Positions 46,641-58,243 of a DNA stretch of 64,000 bases are shown here, in pieces. The notes beneath the pieces are model-generated. The model saw only the letters and a program-made list of their open reading frames with translations. It was not told the DNA's origin and ran no database searches. Positions within the stretch are counted from its first letter, which is position 1. Each line of letters begins with the position of its first letter. This DNA is from Stomorhina lunata (lineage: Eukaryota; Arthropoda; Insecta; Diptera; Rhiniidae): the NCBI GenBank assembly GCA_933228675.1, contig OW121741.1:115677248-115741247 (forward strand), read 5' to 3'. A program made the translations under genes and the position numbers.

Positions 46641-47520
46641 GAAGAAAATTACAGGCCCATTTTTTAGGATATTCAAGGATAAAGGACATTTTTCATGATA
46701 AAAGTTCTTGAGACAAGATAATACATAAATTTTTTCCGCAATTCAATACAGGTTTATCAATAAATTTAGAAAAGAGACCCACTAATTTTGGTTGAAATTC
46801 GTCGATTCCTTGGGGTATTAATCAGTTGACTCCTTGGATACCTACCTTGGACCCCATTTTTCACCATTTTTTAAGGTATAAGCAGCAATTCTTAACAGAA
46901 TTAAAAACAATGCGGTATACGTCTATTAATTGATTTAAGAAAAAGTTATACTTATTTTGGTTGAGATCCCTTGATTCTTTGGGGTACCTGCCTTGAACCC
47001 CCATATTTTAATTAATTTTTGTTATCAATGTATAAACCGAAATTCTTAACAAAGTTTGATGGAAATCGGCAAACGTCTATTAGTTTATCTAGCAAAGAGC
47101 TCTACTAGTTCTGGTTGAAATCAATTGACTCCTTGGGGTACCTCCTTTGGACCCTCATTTTCACTTATTTTTCTTATCAATATATAAGCCGCAATTCCCA
47201 ATTTCAGAATTTGATGAAATTCGGCACACGTCTATTAGTTGACCCAAAAAAGAGTTCTACTTATTTTACACTTAAATGAAAAAGTTACGCCTAAACGACT
47301 GCAACACTTTTCGCTTAAATTATGCGTAACAATTTATGTGATTTTTTTCAGAAAATTTTAAACTTTGTTCTACTATCGATAAATTTTATTAAATTGTTTC
47401 CCTCAATCTAAAGAAGAGACTTTCGCCTTTCACATGGTTATGATGGGAGCACCGAGCAAGACCGAGCCAACTTAGTTTTTGTATAAAGAATAACAAAAAC
47501 ACGGAATTCTGAAGAGGATG
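46640..47520 (+). repeat. Dispersed element with 120-155 bp internal repeats, copy 2
   Basis: Plus-strand counterpart of 39855-40697. Subunits with TTGGTTGAAAT, GACTCCTTGGGGTACC and TTGGACCCCCATTTT have landmarks near 46850, 46995 and 47150. They are followed by ACGCCTAAACGACTGCAAC, TTTTTTCAGAAAATTTT and CACATGGTTATGATGGG. The similarity continues to about 47520. The minus-strand frame at 47438-47650 overlaps the tail and is not recognisable as a protein. Confidence 0.75.
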
Positions 47521-47707
47521 TTCTAGACATCGATGGAAAATCCATATAGAGGAATTTTTTTTCAAATCTTGGCCTATATAATTGCATTATATGCGCACAA
47601 GATCGAAGCGGATAGACTTCTAAAATATGCTCTAACCTTGAGCCTAACAAGTTTTAATAATATACCATTTAAGTAAGTAAGTAATTTAAACTATAAAAAG
47701 TAAAGAG

Positions 47708-47708
<1 letters not shown>

Positions 47709-47767
<59 letters not shown>
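47709..47767. repeat. (TA)n microsatellite
   Basis: About 29 uninterrupted TA dinucleotides. Confidence 0.98.
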
Positions 47768-47768
<1 letters not shown>

Positions 47769-49259
47769 CCCCGACAACATTCCAATTGGTACTTCTTTGG
47801 AACTACTCTATACAAAAATTATTCAAACTTATATACTTTCTACAAATTATTCTTCATATTGTAATTTTTTTCTTAAGAAAATTCCTGATTTTCTCAATCT
47901 ATCTAAGTATATGTGATTTTAGTTTTATCAGTCAGTCAACATTCCTGGGTTATATTACCTTAGAGAAATCTGAAAAAGTCTGATAGTGATTAAATTTCGT
48001 TCAATACCACCCTCACTTACATATTACATCGACAGACACCCACGCCTACAACAAAAGATACTCTCAAGTTATGCTTTTTAAATCAAACTGAATCAAAAGT
48101 TAATCTTTAGGCATCAATTTCATCTTGAACAAAATAACAAAGAAGAAAATGAGAACAATCAAAAAAGTTGAGAAAAAAAAACGAAGACTGTCGACAATTT
48201 TTCAACAACTAAAAGTTTTCTTTATGACTCTTTTTTTATGGTTTTTCCAAAAAGTTTTCCAGTGTTGAATTTCTGTTTTCTTAGAGTAATTTCCTTCGGT
48301 ATGAGGTTGCTTCATACGTAGGAGTATAATGGTCTGGCCGTTTAATATTACAGTCATTGACTGACTGACGAAAAAAATTTAAAATGAAAAACTTAAGTCC
48401 AAAGTTGTATAAAGTCACAAATTGATGGTCATTTTTCTTTTGGTTAAACTGCTAAAAGTTCTGTGATCTTATTCTCTTTGTACAAACTGTTTAGTTTGGT
48501 TTAGACTCTAAACTTTGGAAAGGTTTCGTATTACAACAGAGGTTAGGCTTGTGGAGAATTTTAAAGTTTCAGAGGTTAAAATATATTTGATTTTTAGGTT
48601 TTACTTTAAATTATAAATTGTTTTTGGTGAGAGTTTTAAAATATATAATAATGCAATAAACTTTACCTGGGAGAAAAACTATTAGGTAAGGGCAACACAA
48701 TATATATATATTTTTTTTTAAACTTAAATATTATATTATTTCTTAAAGACCCTTAAGCTTTTTAACACAATTTTAATAATAATATTAACATACCAATGAA
48801 TTTATTTCCACCCTTAAGATAATTAAGGAATTTCCTATAAAAATCGATTTATTTTTAATTGTTATTGCCACCTCTACTTTTTGCCGTCTGCTATCGATGC
48901 CAATAACGAAAAAAGTTTTCTTCTTTATTCTACCACTTCCTTTTTAACCAGTTCATACTTAAGTATTGTTTGTCCACTATAGGTTGGCCTTTGACAGGAC
49001 TACAAATATTAAATGTTTTAAAAAAATGAAAGAAAATATCCCCAAGAAAAAATTTAAGTAAAAGGGGAAAAAGCAAATTGGAAAAACTTTACGCATGCAT
49101 AAAGAATGTAATTCACTGCACTTCCGTTTCCTCAACAGACAGCATTACAATAAACACAAAACATACACAGACGAACAGAAAAAGAGCTTTAACAAGGCTC
49201 GGGCTACTTTATGTCATGCAATTTTACTACTTTGTCGAAAATGAATATTAGAGGGGTTT
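47768..49259. other. Unique AT-rich region, no gene seen
   Basis: No domain in the frame at 47786-47983. On the minus strand GTTTTTCTCCCAG is joined to GTAAAG at about 48677-48661, a weak joined 3'/5' splice site on the strand opposite to the stronger candidates. Other features not seen. Confidence 0.35.
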
Positions 49260-49985
49260 ATGTTTTTATAGAAAAATTTTCTACAAAAAAATGTTCAAAA
49301 TAAAAAATTTCTAACAAAAATTTTCTTATAAGAATTTTCCTAATCGAAAAATTTTAGCTAAAAATTTCTATAGAAAGAAATTCAAAAAAAATTGTCTATA
49401 GAAATTTTTCAATAGAAAATTTTTCGTTAAAAAAATGTTTCAATAGAAAATTGTTCATTAAAAAAATTTTTCATAAAAAAAATTTTTCTGTAGAAAATTT
49501 TTCGGTAATAAAAAATTCTATAGAAAATTTTTCGGTCACAAAATTTTTCTATAGAAAACTTTTTGGTAAAAGAAATTTTCTATAGAAAATTTTACGTTTT
49601 AAATTTTTTTCAATAGAAAAAGAAAAGAGTTAAAAAATTTTTTTACAGAAAACTTCTCTTAAAAAAATTTTCTGTAGAAAATTTTTTGTTAAAAAATTTT
49701 CTGTAGAAAATTTTTTGTTAAAAAATTTTTATATTGATAATTTTTAGTTAAAAATATTTTCTTAGAAAATTTTTCTTTACAAAAATTCTTTTATGAAAAT
49801 TATTGTTGTTATAAAAATTTTTCGTTATAGAAATTTTTCTATAGAAAATTTTTCGTTTTAAAAATTTTTCATTATAAAAATTTTACTATAAAAATTTTCT
49901 GTTAAAAAAATTTATTATAGAAAATAGTTTGGTTTAAAAAATTTCTTCAATGAAAAAAAATTTCTATAGATAATTTTTCACATAA
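49260..49985 (-). repeat. Family B array B10a (degenerate, reverse)
   Basis: Reverse-oriented units (TAGAAAATTTTTCGGT, TAGAAAATTTTTTGTTAA) with strong decay. The orientation changes at about 49985-50050. Confidence 0.85.
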
Positions 49986-51395
49986 GACTTTTTTTTTGAC
50001 CAAAAATATTCTGTAAAAATTTTTTTAATGAAATATTTTTTGTATCGAAAATTTTTTTATAGAAAAATTTTATATCAAAAATTTTTTATCCAAAATTTTC
50101 TAAGGAAAATTTCTTTTAACGAAAAATTTTTCATCAAAAATTTTATATCGAAAAATTTTTTATTGAATTTATTTTTAACATCGAAAAATTGAATTTAGAA
50201 AAATTTTTTATAGAAAATTGTTATATCAAAAAATTTTCTATACAAAAATTTTATACCGAAAAATTTACTTTAAAAAAAATTAAAATATTTTGTATTGCAA
50301 TATTTTCTAAAGGAAATTTTTGTACTGAATAATTTTTTATAGAAAATTTTTAATTTTCGAATCAAAATTTTTCTACAGAAGATTTTTGAAATAGAAGTGT
50401 TATATAAAAAAAATGAGCAGCCATTAAATTGAAACCTAAGCAGATACAAAATTTTCGACGAAAATCCATAGAAGAATTAAGTATCAAAAATTTCCTATAG
50501 AAAAGTTTGGCATCGAAAAATTTTCTATAGAAAAATTTTGTATCGTAAAATTATGTATAGAAAAATTTTGTTATAACAAATTTCTATAGAATAATTTTGT
50601 ACTAAAAAATTTCTATAGAAAAATGTTGTTATTAAACTTTCTATAGAAAAATTTAGCATCGAATAATTTTTCTACAGAAAATTTTTGAAATAGAAGTTTT
50701 ATATAAAAAAAATGTTTAATAAAAAATTTTTCTATAAAAAGTTTCGATTGAAAATTTTCTATAGAAAAATTTTGCATTGAAAATTTCTTATAGAAAAATT
50801 TTGCATTGAAAATTTCTTATAGAAAATTTTCATAGAAAAATTTTTTTATTCTAAATTTTCAATAGAAAATTTTTGTATCGAAAATTTTCTATCGAAGACA
50901 TTTTATAGAGAAATTTTTTATTAAACATTTTCTTTATATAAAACTATTATTTCAAAAATTTTCTGTAGAAAAATTTTGTTTCTAAAATTTTCTATAGAAA
51001 AATTTTATTTTGAAAATATTTTATAAAAAAAATTCTATATCAAAAAATATTTTTAGAAAAATTTTATATTAAAAATTTTTTGTAGAAAAATTTTTGCTCA
51101 AAATTTTCTGTAGAACAATTTTATACTAAAAATTTTCTATGAACAAATTTTATAACGAAATACTGACAATTTTTTGTAGATAAATTTTATATCCTAAATT
51201 TTTTAAAGAAAAATTTTATATTGACATATTTTTGTAGAAAAATTTTATATCGACAATTTTCTATGGAAATGGTTTATATCAAACATTTTAATAGAAAAAT
51301 TTAATATTGAAATTTTCCATAGGAAAATGTTATACCTAAAATTTTCTTTACAAAAATTTTATATCGAAAATTATATTTACAACATTTTTCCATAA
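49986..51395 (+). repeat. Family B array B10b (degenerate, forward) with leader copy
   Basis: Forward units (TATCGAAAAATTTTC, TATAGAAAAATTTTGTAT) surround a leader copy at 50413-50590. The first part is short and decayed; the part after the leader is a complete module of about 0.95 kb. Together with the reverse segment before it this forms a diverging (back-to-back) pair, unlike the facing pairs elsewhere. Confidence 0.88.
50413..50590 (+). repeat. Leader segment, copy 4
   Basis: GAGCAGCCATTAAATTG, AACCTAAGCAGAT, AAATTTTCGACGAAAATCC and AAGTTTGGCATCG match copy 2 in order and spacing. Confidence 0.75.
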
Positions 51396-53019
51396 AAAAG
51401 TCTCCCTATTGGGTTGGGAAGACCATAAAAACCTCTTTAAGTATTTTTTCTTTTTATTTATGAATGGCCCAACAACTTATTTAAAATTGCATGCATTTAC
51501 CGGGTAAAACAATTTTAATTTTTATGCAAACAACTACCCCGTCTGTCATTAAGTGGGATAATTTTTTCGATTTCTACTTAATATACATACATATACTATA
51601 AGTACATATACATGTGTATATAAGATATATACGTGCTTAAACACTTATATTTCATTTATTCCTGTCTTTATACTTTTTGCATACTTATGTGCTTGTATGT
51701 ATTTATTTTAAATTTATCCATCCCTGCTCTTAAACTTTTTATATTAACTCATCAAGTTTTCAATTTGTTTTATTGAAAACGAATTTTTGTTTGTAGCCCT
51801 GATGAGGTTCGTAGCGTTATTTAATATTGTTTTGCATACTCAAATGTCAAAGACAACAATTAATGTAATTTAATTGCGTTTGCTGATAATTGATTACGTT
51901 TTGTTAAAATTATTGTAGAATTTCACTTATGCGTGAAATAAATTCTTGCGTACTTTACCATATACCAATGACATGCATTAAATGCCACACTCGAAATTAT
52001 TTGAAATATTTGTTTTTGAAATGATAACCCTGTTGTTAATTGTTGAAATGTTTTGGATTACTATTGGGTTAAATGTTAAGTTATTTTATGGCATTATAGT
52101 TGGATAGTTAATATTTAGCATTTGAAATGGGTGAACATTTAATTAAGAATCCATCACAGAAATTATAAATCTTTGTATCATAAAACAATTCATACCTTTA
52201 AAATATATACTTGAATTTACCTTACCCTCTACCTTTGCACAGACTTTGGGTCATATGCAAATTTATTGTAAAATATTTCATTGTATTTGTCTGCTTAATT
52301 ATAAAACATAAATTATTATGTATTGAAAATGATATTAAGAATCCCATTTGTTGCTGTATATGCAAATGTGGAAAATGAACGAATGTCCACTTCATAAAGC
52401 AGCAACAAATTATTTCTCATTATTCATTACCTTAAGGGATTATTGAATATTTTACTGCTGCAGTAGTAAAAAAAAAGTTATTATAAAATTTTTTTACTAC
52501 ATAATTTTTTTGCTTTTGTTACTCGAAATACAATCACTTGGTCACGTACAAATAAACCGCAATCTTTTACATCAATAAAATAACAGTTTTTTACTTATTA
52601 TACAAATAACGCACATACATACATACATGCATACATATATAACATATCAGTGCATTCGTGTATAGCGAAACATTTGTATATAATTCTGAATGAAAGGATA
52701 CATTTGTGAGTATATGGAAAATTAATAAATTGTTTTAAACATTTTACAATATAAGTAATTTCCTTATTGAAAATCAATGATTAATCAAAAATCATTAATA
52801 TTCAAATAATCCTTTTGAATATATAAGCGAATAAATGAATGCGATTAAATACTGTTAAAAATCGTATATTGTTATTGACATTTATTTGAAAATAAGATCG
52901 GAAATGAAAAATGTTTCTTTATTCTTTGTAGTATTATTAAAAAAAATCAATAACAAAATTAACTTTACCCACTATTAAAAATTGATATTCCGTTCGTAAT
53001 TTCCCATAATATTGGCTCA
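51396..53019. other. Unique AT-rich region, no gene seen
   Basis: Short TACATACA microsatellite-like runs at about 51583-51625 and 52613-52640. No supported gene or element ends. Confidence 0.4.
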
Positions 53020-53113
53020 TTGTCTGTCTGTTTGTTTGTTTGTTTGTTTGTTTGTCTGTCTGTCTGTCTGTATGTCTCTCTGTCTGTCTGTCTCTCTGTC
53101 TATCTGTCTGTCC

Positions 53114-53147
<34 letters not shown>

Positions 53148-53165
53148 ATATCCGTCTGTCTATCC
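53020..53165 (+). repeat. GTCT/GTTT/GTCC microsatellite head of a dispersed element
   Basis: Impure TGTC/TGTT/CCGT tetranucleotides with several substitutions. Such GTCY tracts are characteristic of fly mini-me and DINE/Helentron elements. The sequence following it recurs near 42.8 kb in the same order. Confidence 0.9.
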
Positions 53166-53612
53166 GTCTATTGAAAGCACGATAACGCCTAAATGAAAGG
53201 AGCTAAGTCAATGAAACTTGACTAAGACATTTTTTATTTCTAGGAAAACTTTGGTATTGAAATTGGACGAAGTCGCTTTACATCTGACCATAGCTCCCGC
53301 ATAACCTCACCTAGATCAATTGCTTCTTTGCTTATAAGTGACAAATTTTAACAGATACATGATCGTTATTCAGCATATAAAATTTCATTGAAATGGGTGC
53401 ACATTTAACCATAGCTACCATACAAAACACTTACGAAAACAGTCTAAAATTCACCATAAATACACTCGAAAACAAATAAATGATAAACTGTAAAAGCTAT
53501 GGCCACTAAACTTTTATGAATAACAGATAGTGTGCAAAATTTTGTCACAGTCGGTCACCATTTGACCATATCTCCCATATAAAAACTTACGGAAACACAA
53601 AAATACCAAAAA
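53166..53612 (+). mobile_element. Body of the GTCY-headed dispersed element
   Basis: After ATTGAAAGCACGATAACG the body carries CCTAAATGAAAGGAGCTA and the motif TTGACCATAGCTCCC, which is repeated imperfectly three times (about 53285, 53408, 53568). A shorter copy lies at 42785-42990. No coding potential. The element type is inferred from the microsatellite head and dispersed copies in this window. Confidence 0.65.
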
Positions 53613-54060
53613 AACAAGTAAGAAAGTGCTATAGTCTGTCAAGCCCGACCATACGATACCCTTCACCACAAAGGTCAAACTTATATTAGAGCTAGGATCA
53701 AATGTGGACCGATTATCCCGAAATTTAGCAAATTAATTACAGTTGTTACAAAAAAACTTAAAATTCTCATTATCTTCTGATTTACGAGTATTAAAAGTTT
53801 ATGCTGATGCATGTAACGCTAAGAAATATTTGTCTTAGAGCCACTAGTTTTTATCTTAGAGCTACTGGTATACCATGAGACTTAGAATCACTTCCTGAGT
53901 CGACTTAGCGATGTCAATCTGTCCGTCCGTCTGGCTGGACCCCCATGTAAACTATGAAATCAAAATAAAGGTCGCAATTCTAAAGATAATTTGTTGAAAT
54001 TTGGTACAGATAATTCTTTTGATAGAGAGACAATGTCAGTTGAAATTTTTAAACAACGGC
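53613..54060 (+). mobile_element. DINE-1/Helentron-like element
   Basis: It begins AACAAGTAAGAAAGTG followed by the short hairpin-like GTCTGTCAAGCCCGAC and GATACCCTTCACCA. From memory this closely resembles the left end of DINE-1/Helentron non-autonomous elements of flies. Then come TGCTGATGCATGTAACGC, TTGTCTTAGAGCC, TCGACTTAGCGATGTC with a CCGTCCGTCTG run, and GGTCGCAATTCTAAAGAT. A reverse partial copy is at 25025-25165. Non-coding; the right end is not fixed. Confidence 0.7.
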
Positions 54061-54960
54061 GGATTCACCACAAAATTCTCTTTAAGCCTTAATAAGCCAA
54101 TTCTTACATATGGTCAATGGTTGTGGAGTTTTTCACATAAAAATAAAAAAAAATAAATTTTTTTTTGCAAAATCGAAAAATTGTTATTTTTCAAAAATTC
54201 ATATAAAATCAAAGATTTCAAAACTTACCACTTTTATTTCGCGGTCTTAAAGCTGTAACTTTTGTAAATGTCTGAAGTTTTATTTCGTGAAAAAAGATAA
54301 ATAAATATTGGTTTTATTGACAATAAAGTGAAAATACCCAATTACAATTTTCAGAACACTTTATTGAGACTTGGCATTGCTACTCACTTTATTTACTTTT
54401 TTCTAAATGATTTTACAATTTTTAAATTGATTTTCAGGAAGTGAGATTTATTTTATTTGAAACATTCACAGTTTTGTGACCATGTAATGAAAATGGCATA
54501 TTTTTAGCATCTTCAATTTTTTTTTTTTGAATTTATAAAAAATAAACAAATTTGAATTAAAAAGTTTTACTGTGCACTAAGATTCCAATTCATTGCAATT
54601 ATTTATTATTGTAATAATATTTTTAATTAAAAGAAAAAAATTACAATGAAGTGCAAGTAATCCTCTAATCACATCAAAAAATGATCTTAAAAGCATTTGA
54701 AGATATTTTTGTTATTTTATTCTGTAATTTTAAACAAAACCGAACAATCCGTTTTAAAGATATGATAAAATTAATGGACCTATTGAAAAATGGCAAATTA
54801 AAAAAAAACAATTTTAGAATAATGTATCTAAAGAATTTTAAATTTGGACCATTTTTATAATTAGGAGACCACAAGAAAAAAATAAAGATATAGTCGTCGT
54901 CAATTGTAAGGCAAAAAGTTTCATTTTGTGGAGTAGTGTTACTTTATAGAATTTCAATAT
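54061..54960. other. AT-rich sequence upstream of the micro-exon
   Basis: No element or domain recognised. The minus-strand frame at 54674-54874 has no domain. Confidence 0.35.
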
Positions 54961-54961
54961 T

Positions 54962-55024
54962 CTAATAAAATATTTTCTTTTATATTTTCAGATGAATTTT
55001 TAACCACCATTACAAAAGGTAAGT
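54962..55024 (+). CDS. Candidate 27-nt symmetric micro-exon with splice signals
   Basis: The exon itself is 54992-55018. A branch-point consensus CTAAT (54962-54966) lies 25-30 bases before a polypyrimidine-rich acceptor ending TATATTTTCAG at 54991. The donor is AAAAG followed by GTAAGTTTTT (from 55019). The exon is 27 nt, a multiple of three. Only one frame is open, reading (x)EFLTTITK with two bases of the first codon supplied before it; an upstream exon ending in G would give Asp-Glu. The combination matches fly splice consensus at every element. The host gene is not identified. No flanking exons lie in the window, so the exon is predicted from signals alone. Confidence 0.45.
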
Positions 55025-56205
55025 TTTTTAATAACAGTTTAAGCCAAAACCTGTACAGCTTATTTAATATTTTAGACAACAAAAATTTGATACAACAAAC
55101 TTTTTCCTAAATGACTTTCTCAAATTCTAATAAAGTTTTAAAAAATTAAAAAAAAATACAAATTGCAATATGTTGTCATATAAAGTGGTTATTACAGGAA
55201 TAAAAAACCAAAAAAAAAACTTAAAGTCTTAAATAAAATTCCTCAACAATATGAGCATAAACCAGAACAACAAAAAAAGTCACATACCATAAACTTTAAA
55301 TGATATACACAGATACGAGTACATGTTAGAATACAAAATTTTTCTTCTCCTAGCCATCAAGGCTTTAGATACAAACTTAAACACATTTTCTAGGACGAAA
55401 GGAAAATAATAGTAAAATAAAGACAAAACCCTCAATCAGTTAAGAAACATTCAAGTTTAAACTATTGTTATCGACGCAGATGGTAAGATACTTAAGAAAA
55501 AGTAAAGTTAGTAAAAGTTTATAAAAAAAAATATATACTACCAAAGAAAAAAACTCTCATCACTACCCCTACCAAAAGCTGACGATTTTAACTTAATACC
55601 AGCACAACAACACTCCTAAAAAGCTCTATAAACTCGTAAAGGCAAAGAAGACTGCAATCAAGTCTTTTATAGCTGAGACAAAAAAACTCGCAAACACTAA
55701 AAACAACAAGAAAAAAACTTTAAATCGATTTAGAAAGTAAAGTACTAATAGTCATGCTAGTACGTAACATAGATGTCGAGTATCTAAACAGTCTTCATTT
55801 ACACATATGTAGTACCAACTTGTTGTATGTTATTGCTATTGACTTTTTCAAATTAACTTCATCAGCAACTAAAGAAAAAGTTCTTCCTACTTCATACTTA
55901 ATTCCCTATTGCTATGTGTCGGCTTCCTGATGAAAGTTTTAAGTATCTTTGAAAAGTCTGTCGGGTCTTGCATTGGCAAGTGGATTGATGTTTGGAAATT
56001 TTTGAATACAAGTAGAGGCTGAAGAACCAACTAAAAGAAAATGACAAAGTTATTTGCTCAAGACAAACGATAACATTGTTATTGATAATTGCTAATGCCA
56101 CAGCTGCAGCAAAAAAAAAATGAAGTGAAAATGTTATATTTAGTTGTGCCGAAACTTATATAACAGCCATAAAATTCAATTAAATTTATACTGTTTAAGC
56201 TATTA
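55025..56205. other. Unique region, no gene seen
   Basis: A- and C-rich mixed sequence; the frame at 55898-56101 (minus) shows no domain. No repeats or element ends. Confidence 0.4.
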
Positions 56206-56209
56206 GAAA

Positions 56210-57555
56210 AAGAAAAAAAATTTTCCTATAAAAAAAGAAATTTTTGAAAAATTTCCTACAAAAATAGTAAATTTTTAAAAATTTTCTTATAAAAATAGTA
56301 AATTTTTGAAAAATTTCCTATAAAAAATAGTAAATTTTTGAAAAATTTCCTATAAAAAATAGTAAATTTTTGAAAAATTTCCTATAAAAAATAGTAAATT
56401 TTTGAAAAATTTCCTATAAAAAATAGGAAATTTTTGAAAAATTTCCTATAAAAAATAGGAAATTTTTGAAAAATTTCCTTTAAAAAATAAGAAATTTTTG
56501 AAAAATTTCCTATAAAAATAGGAAATTTTTGAAAAATTTCCTATAAAAAATAGGAAATTTTTGCAAAATTTCCTATAAAAAATAGGAAATTTTTGAAAAA
56601 CTTCCTATAAAAAATAGGAAATTTTTGAAAAATTTCCTATAAAAAATAGGAAATTTTTGAAAAATTTCCTATAAAAAATAGGAAATTTTTGAAAAATTTC
56701 CTATAAAAAATAGGAAATTTTTGAAAAATTTCCTATAAAAAATAGGAAATTTTTGAAAAATTTCCCATAAAATAGGAAATTTTTGAAAAATTTCCCATAA
56801 AATAGGAAATTTTTGAAAAATTTCCTATAAAAATAGGAAATTTTTGAAAAATTTCCTATAAAAATAGGAAATTTTTGAAAAATTTCCTATAAAAATAGGA
56901 AATTTTTGAAAAATTTCCTATAAAAATAAGAAATTTTTGAAAAATTTCCTATAAAAATAGGAAATTTTTGAAAATTTTCCTATAAAAATAGGAAATTTTT
57001 GAAAATTTTCCTATAAAAATAGGAAATTTTTGAAAATTTTCCTATAAAAATAGGAAATTTTTGAAAAATTTCCTATAAAAATATGAAATTTTTGAAAAAT
57101 TTCCTATAAAAATAGGAAATTTTTGAAAAATTTCCTATAAAAATAGGAAATTTTTGAAAAATTTCCTATAAAAATAGGAAATTTTTGAAAAATTTCCTAT
57201 AAAAATAGGAAATTTTTGAAAAATTTCCTATAAAAATAAGAAACTTTTGAAAAATTTCATATAAAAATAGCAAATTTTTGAAAAATTTCCTATAAAAATA
57301 GTAAATTTTTGAAAATTTTCTTATAAAAATAAAATTTTCTATAAAAATAGGAAATTTTTGAAAAATTTCCTATAAAAATATTAATTTTTTTTTGAAATTC
57401 CCTATAAAAAAAGTAAATTTTTGAAACATTTCTTATAAAAATATAAATTTGTGAAAATTTTCTTATAAAAGTAGTAATTTTTTTAAAAATTGCCTATAAA
57501 AATAGTATATTTTTGAAAAATTTCCTATTAAAAATTTTCTATAAATAGTAAATTT
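56210..57555 (+). repeat. Family A array A5 (31-32 bp, palindromic TAGG form)
   Basis: Forward family A in which the usual TAGTAAATT is changed to TAGGAAATT in most units from about 56420. With this change TAGGAAATTTTTG and CAAAAATTTCCTA become the two halves of a 25-bp palindrome, so each unit can form its own hairpin. Units are 32 bp up to about 56760 and 31 bp after. The ends (56210-56400 and 57250-57555) retain the ordinary TAGT form. Confidence 0.96.
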
Positions 57556-58243
57556 TATAAAACTTGATACTTTTAAATCTGACTTCCTTTACTGCTGAGT
57601 TTTTACCAGAGAATTTCAAAATCCATAACAAACATAAATGAACTAACTTTTCAAATCACTTTTATGAAAAACTTTTCTTAACTAAGAAATTAATGCTCAG
57701 ACACGTGTCAATGCAATTATGAATGAAACTACATTTTTCATTTTTCGTTTTCTTTTTAATAGCAAAAAATTGATACTATAGTAAAAGTAAACCATATTGA
57801 AAAATCAAAGTCAATTGAGGTATATGAACTTTGTGATTGAACATTAACTCTTATTTAAAAGTTGCCTATCATATGAAGTGAGTGATAAAAGTTATAACTT
57901 TTTTTGCGTAATTTTGTAACACTTTTTAACCTTCATAATGAATATAAGAGTATAAAAAACAATTTCCAAAAATATTTTTGCTTGAATTTGCAAACTCTCT
58001 GGACTATAAAGATATTTTGTGTCTCATGAGGGCTTTGTCATGCCAAAAATATCATTATTGCTTTACTATGAATTTGTGTCAGTGACAATGTTCGATTTTT
58101 TTCTTGTGCGTTTGTCTTGTGTGATGTGCATTTGTGATAGTTCACTTCTACAACACATGGTCAAGTCATAGATAAAGGGGGGTTTTTATATGTGAACGAC
58201 GAAATTTACACATGTGGTATATTGTGTTCAAAAAAATTTCTTC
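57556..58243. other. Unique spacer between facing family A arrays
   Basis: No supported feature. It would be the loop if the facing arrays pair. Confidence 0.4.

Noticed and set aside
47438..47650. 70-codon minus-strand gene
   Set aside because: It overlaps the tail of the dispersed element that is repeated at 39.9 kb, where the frame is not conserved.
48661..48680. Minus-strand recursive splice site
   Set aside because: TTCTCCCAG/GTAAAG is a weak joined site with a poor donor, on the strand opposite to the stronger candidates. Listed only as a possibility.
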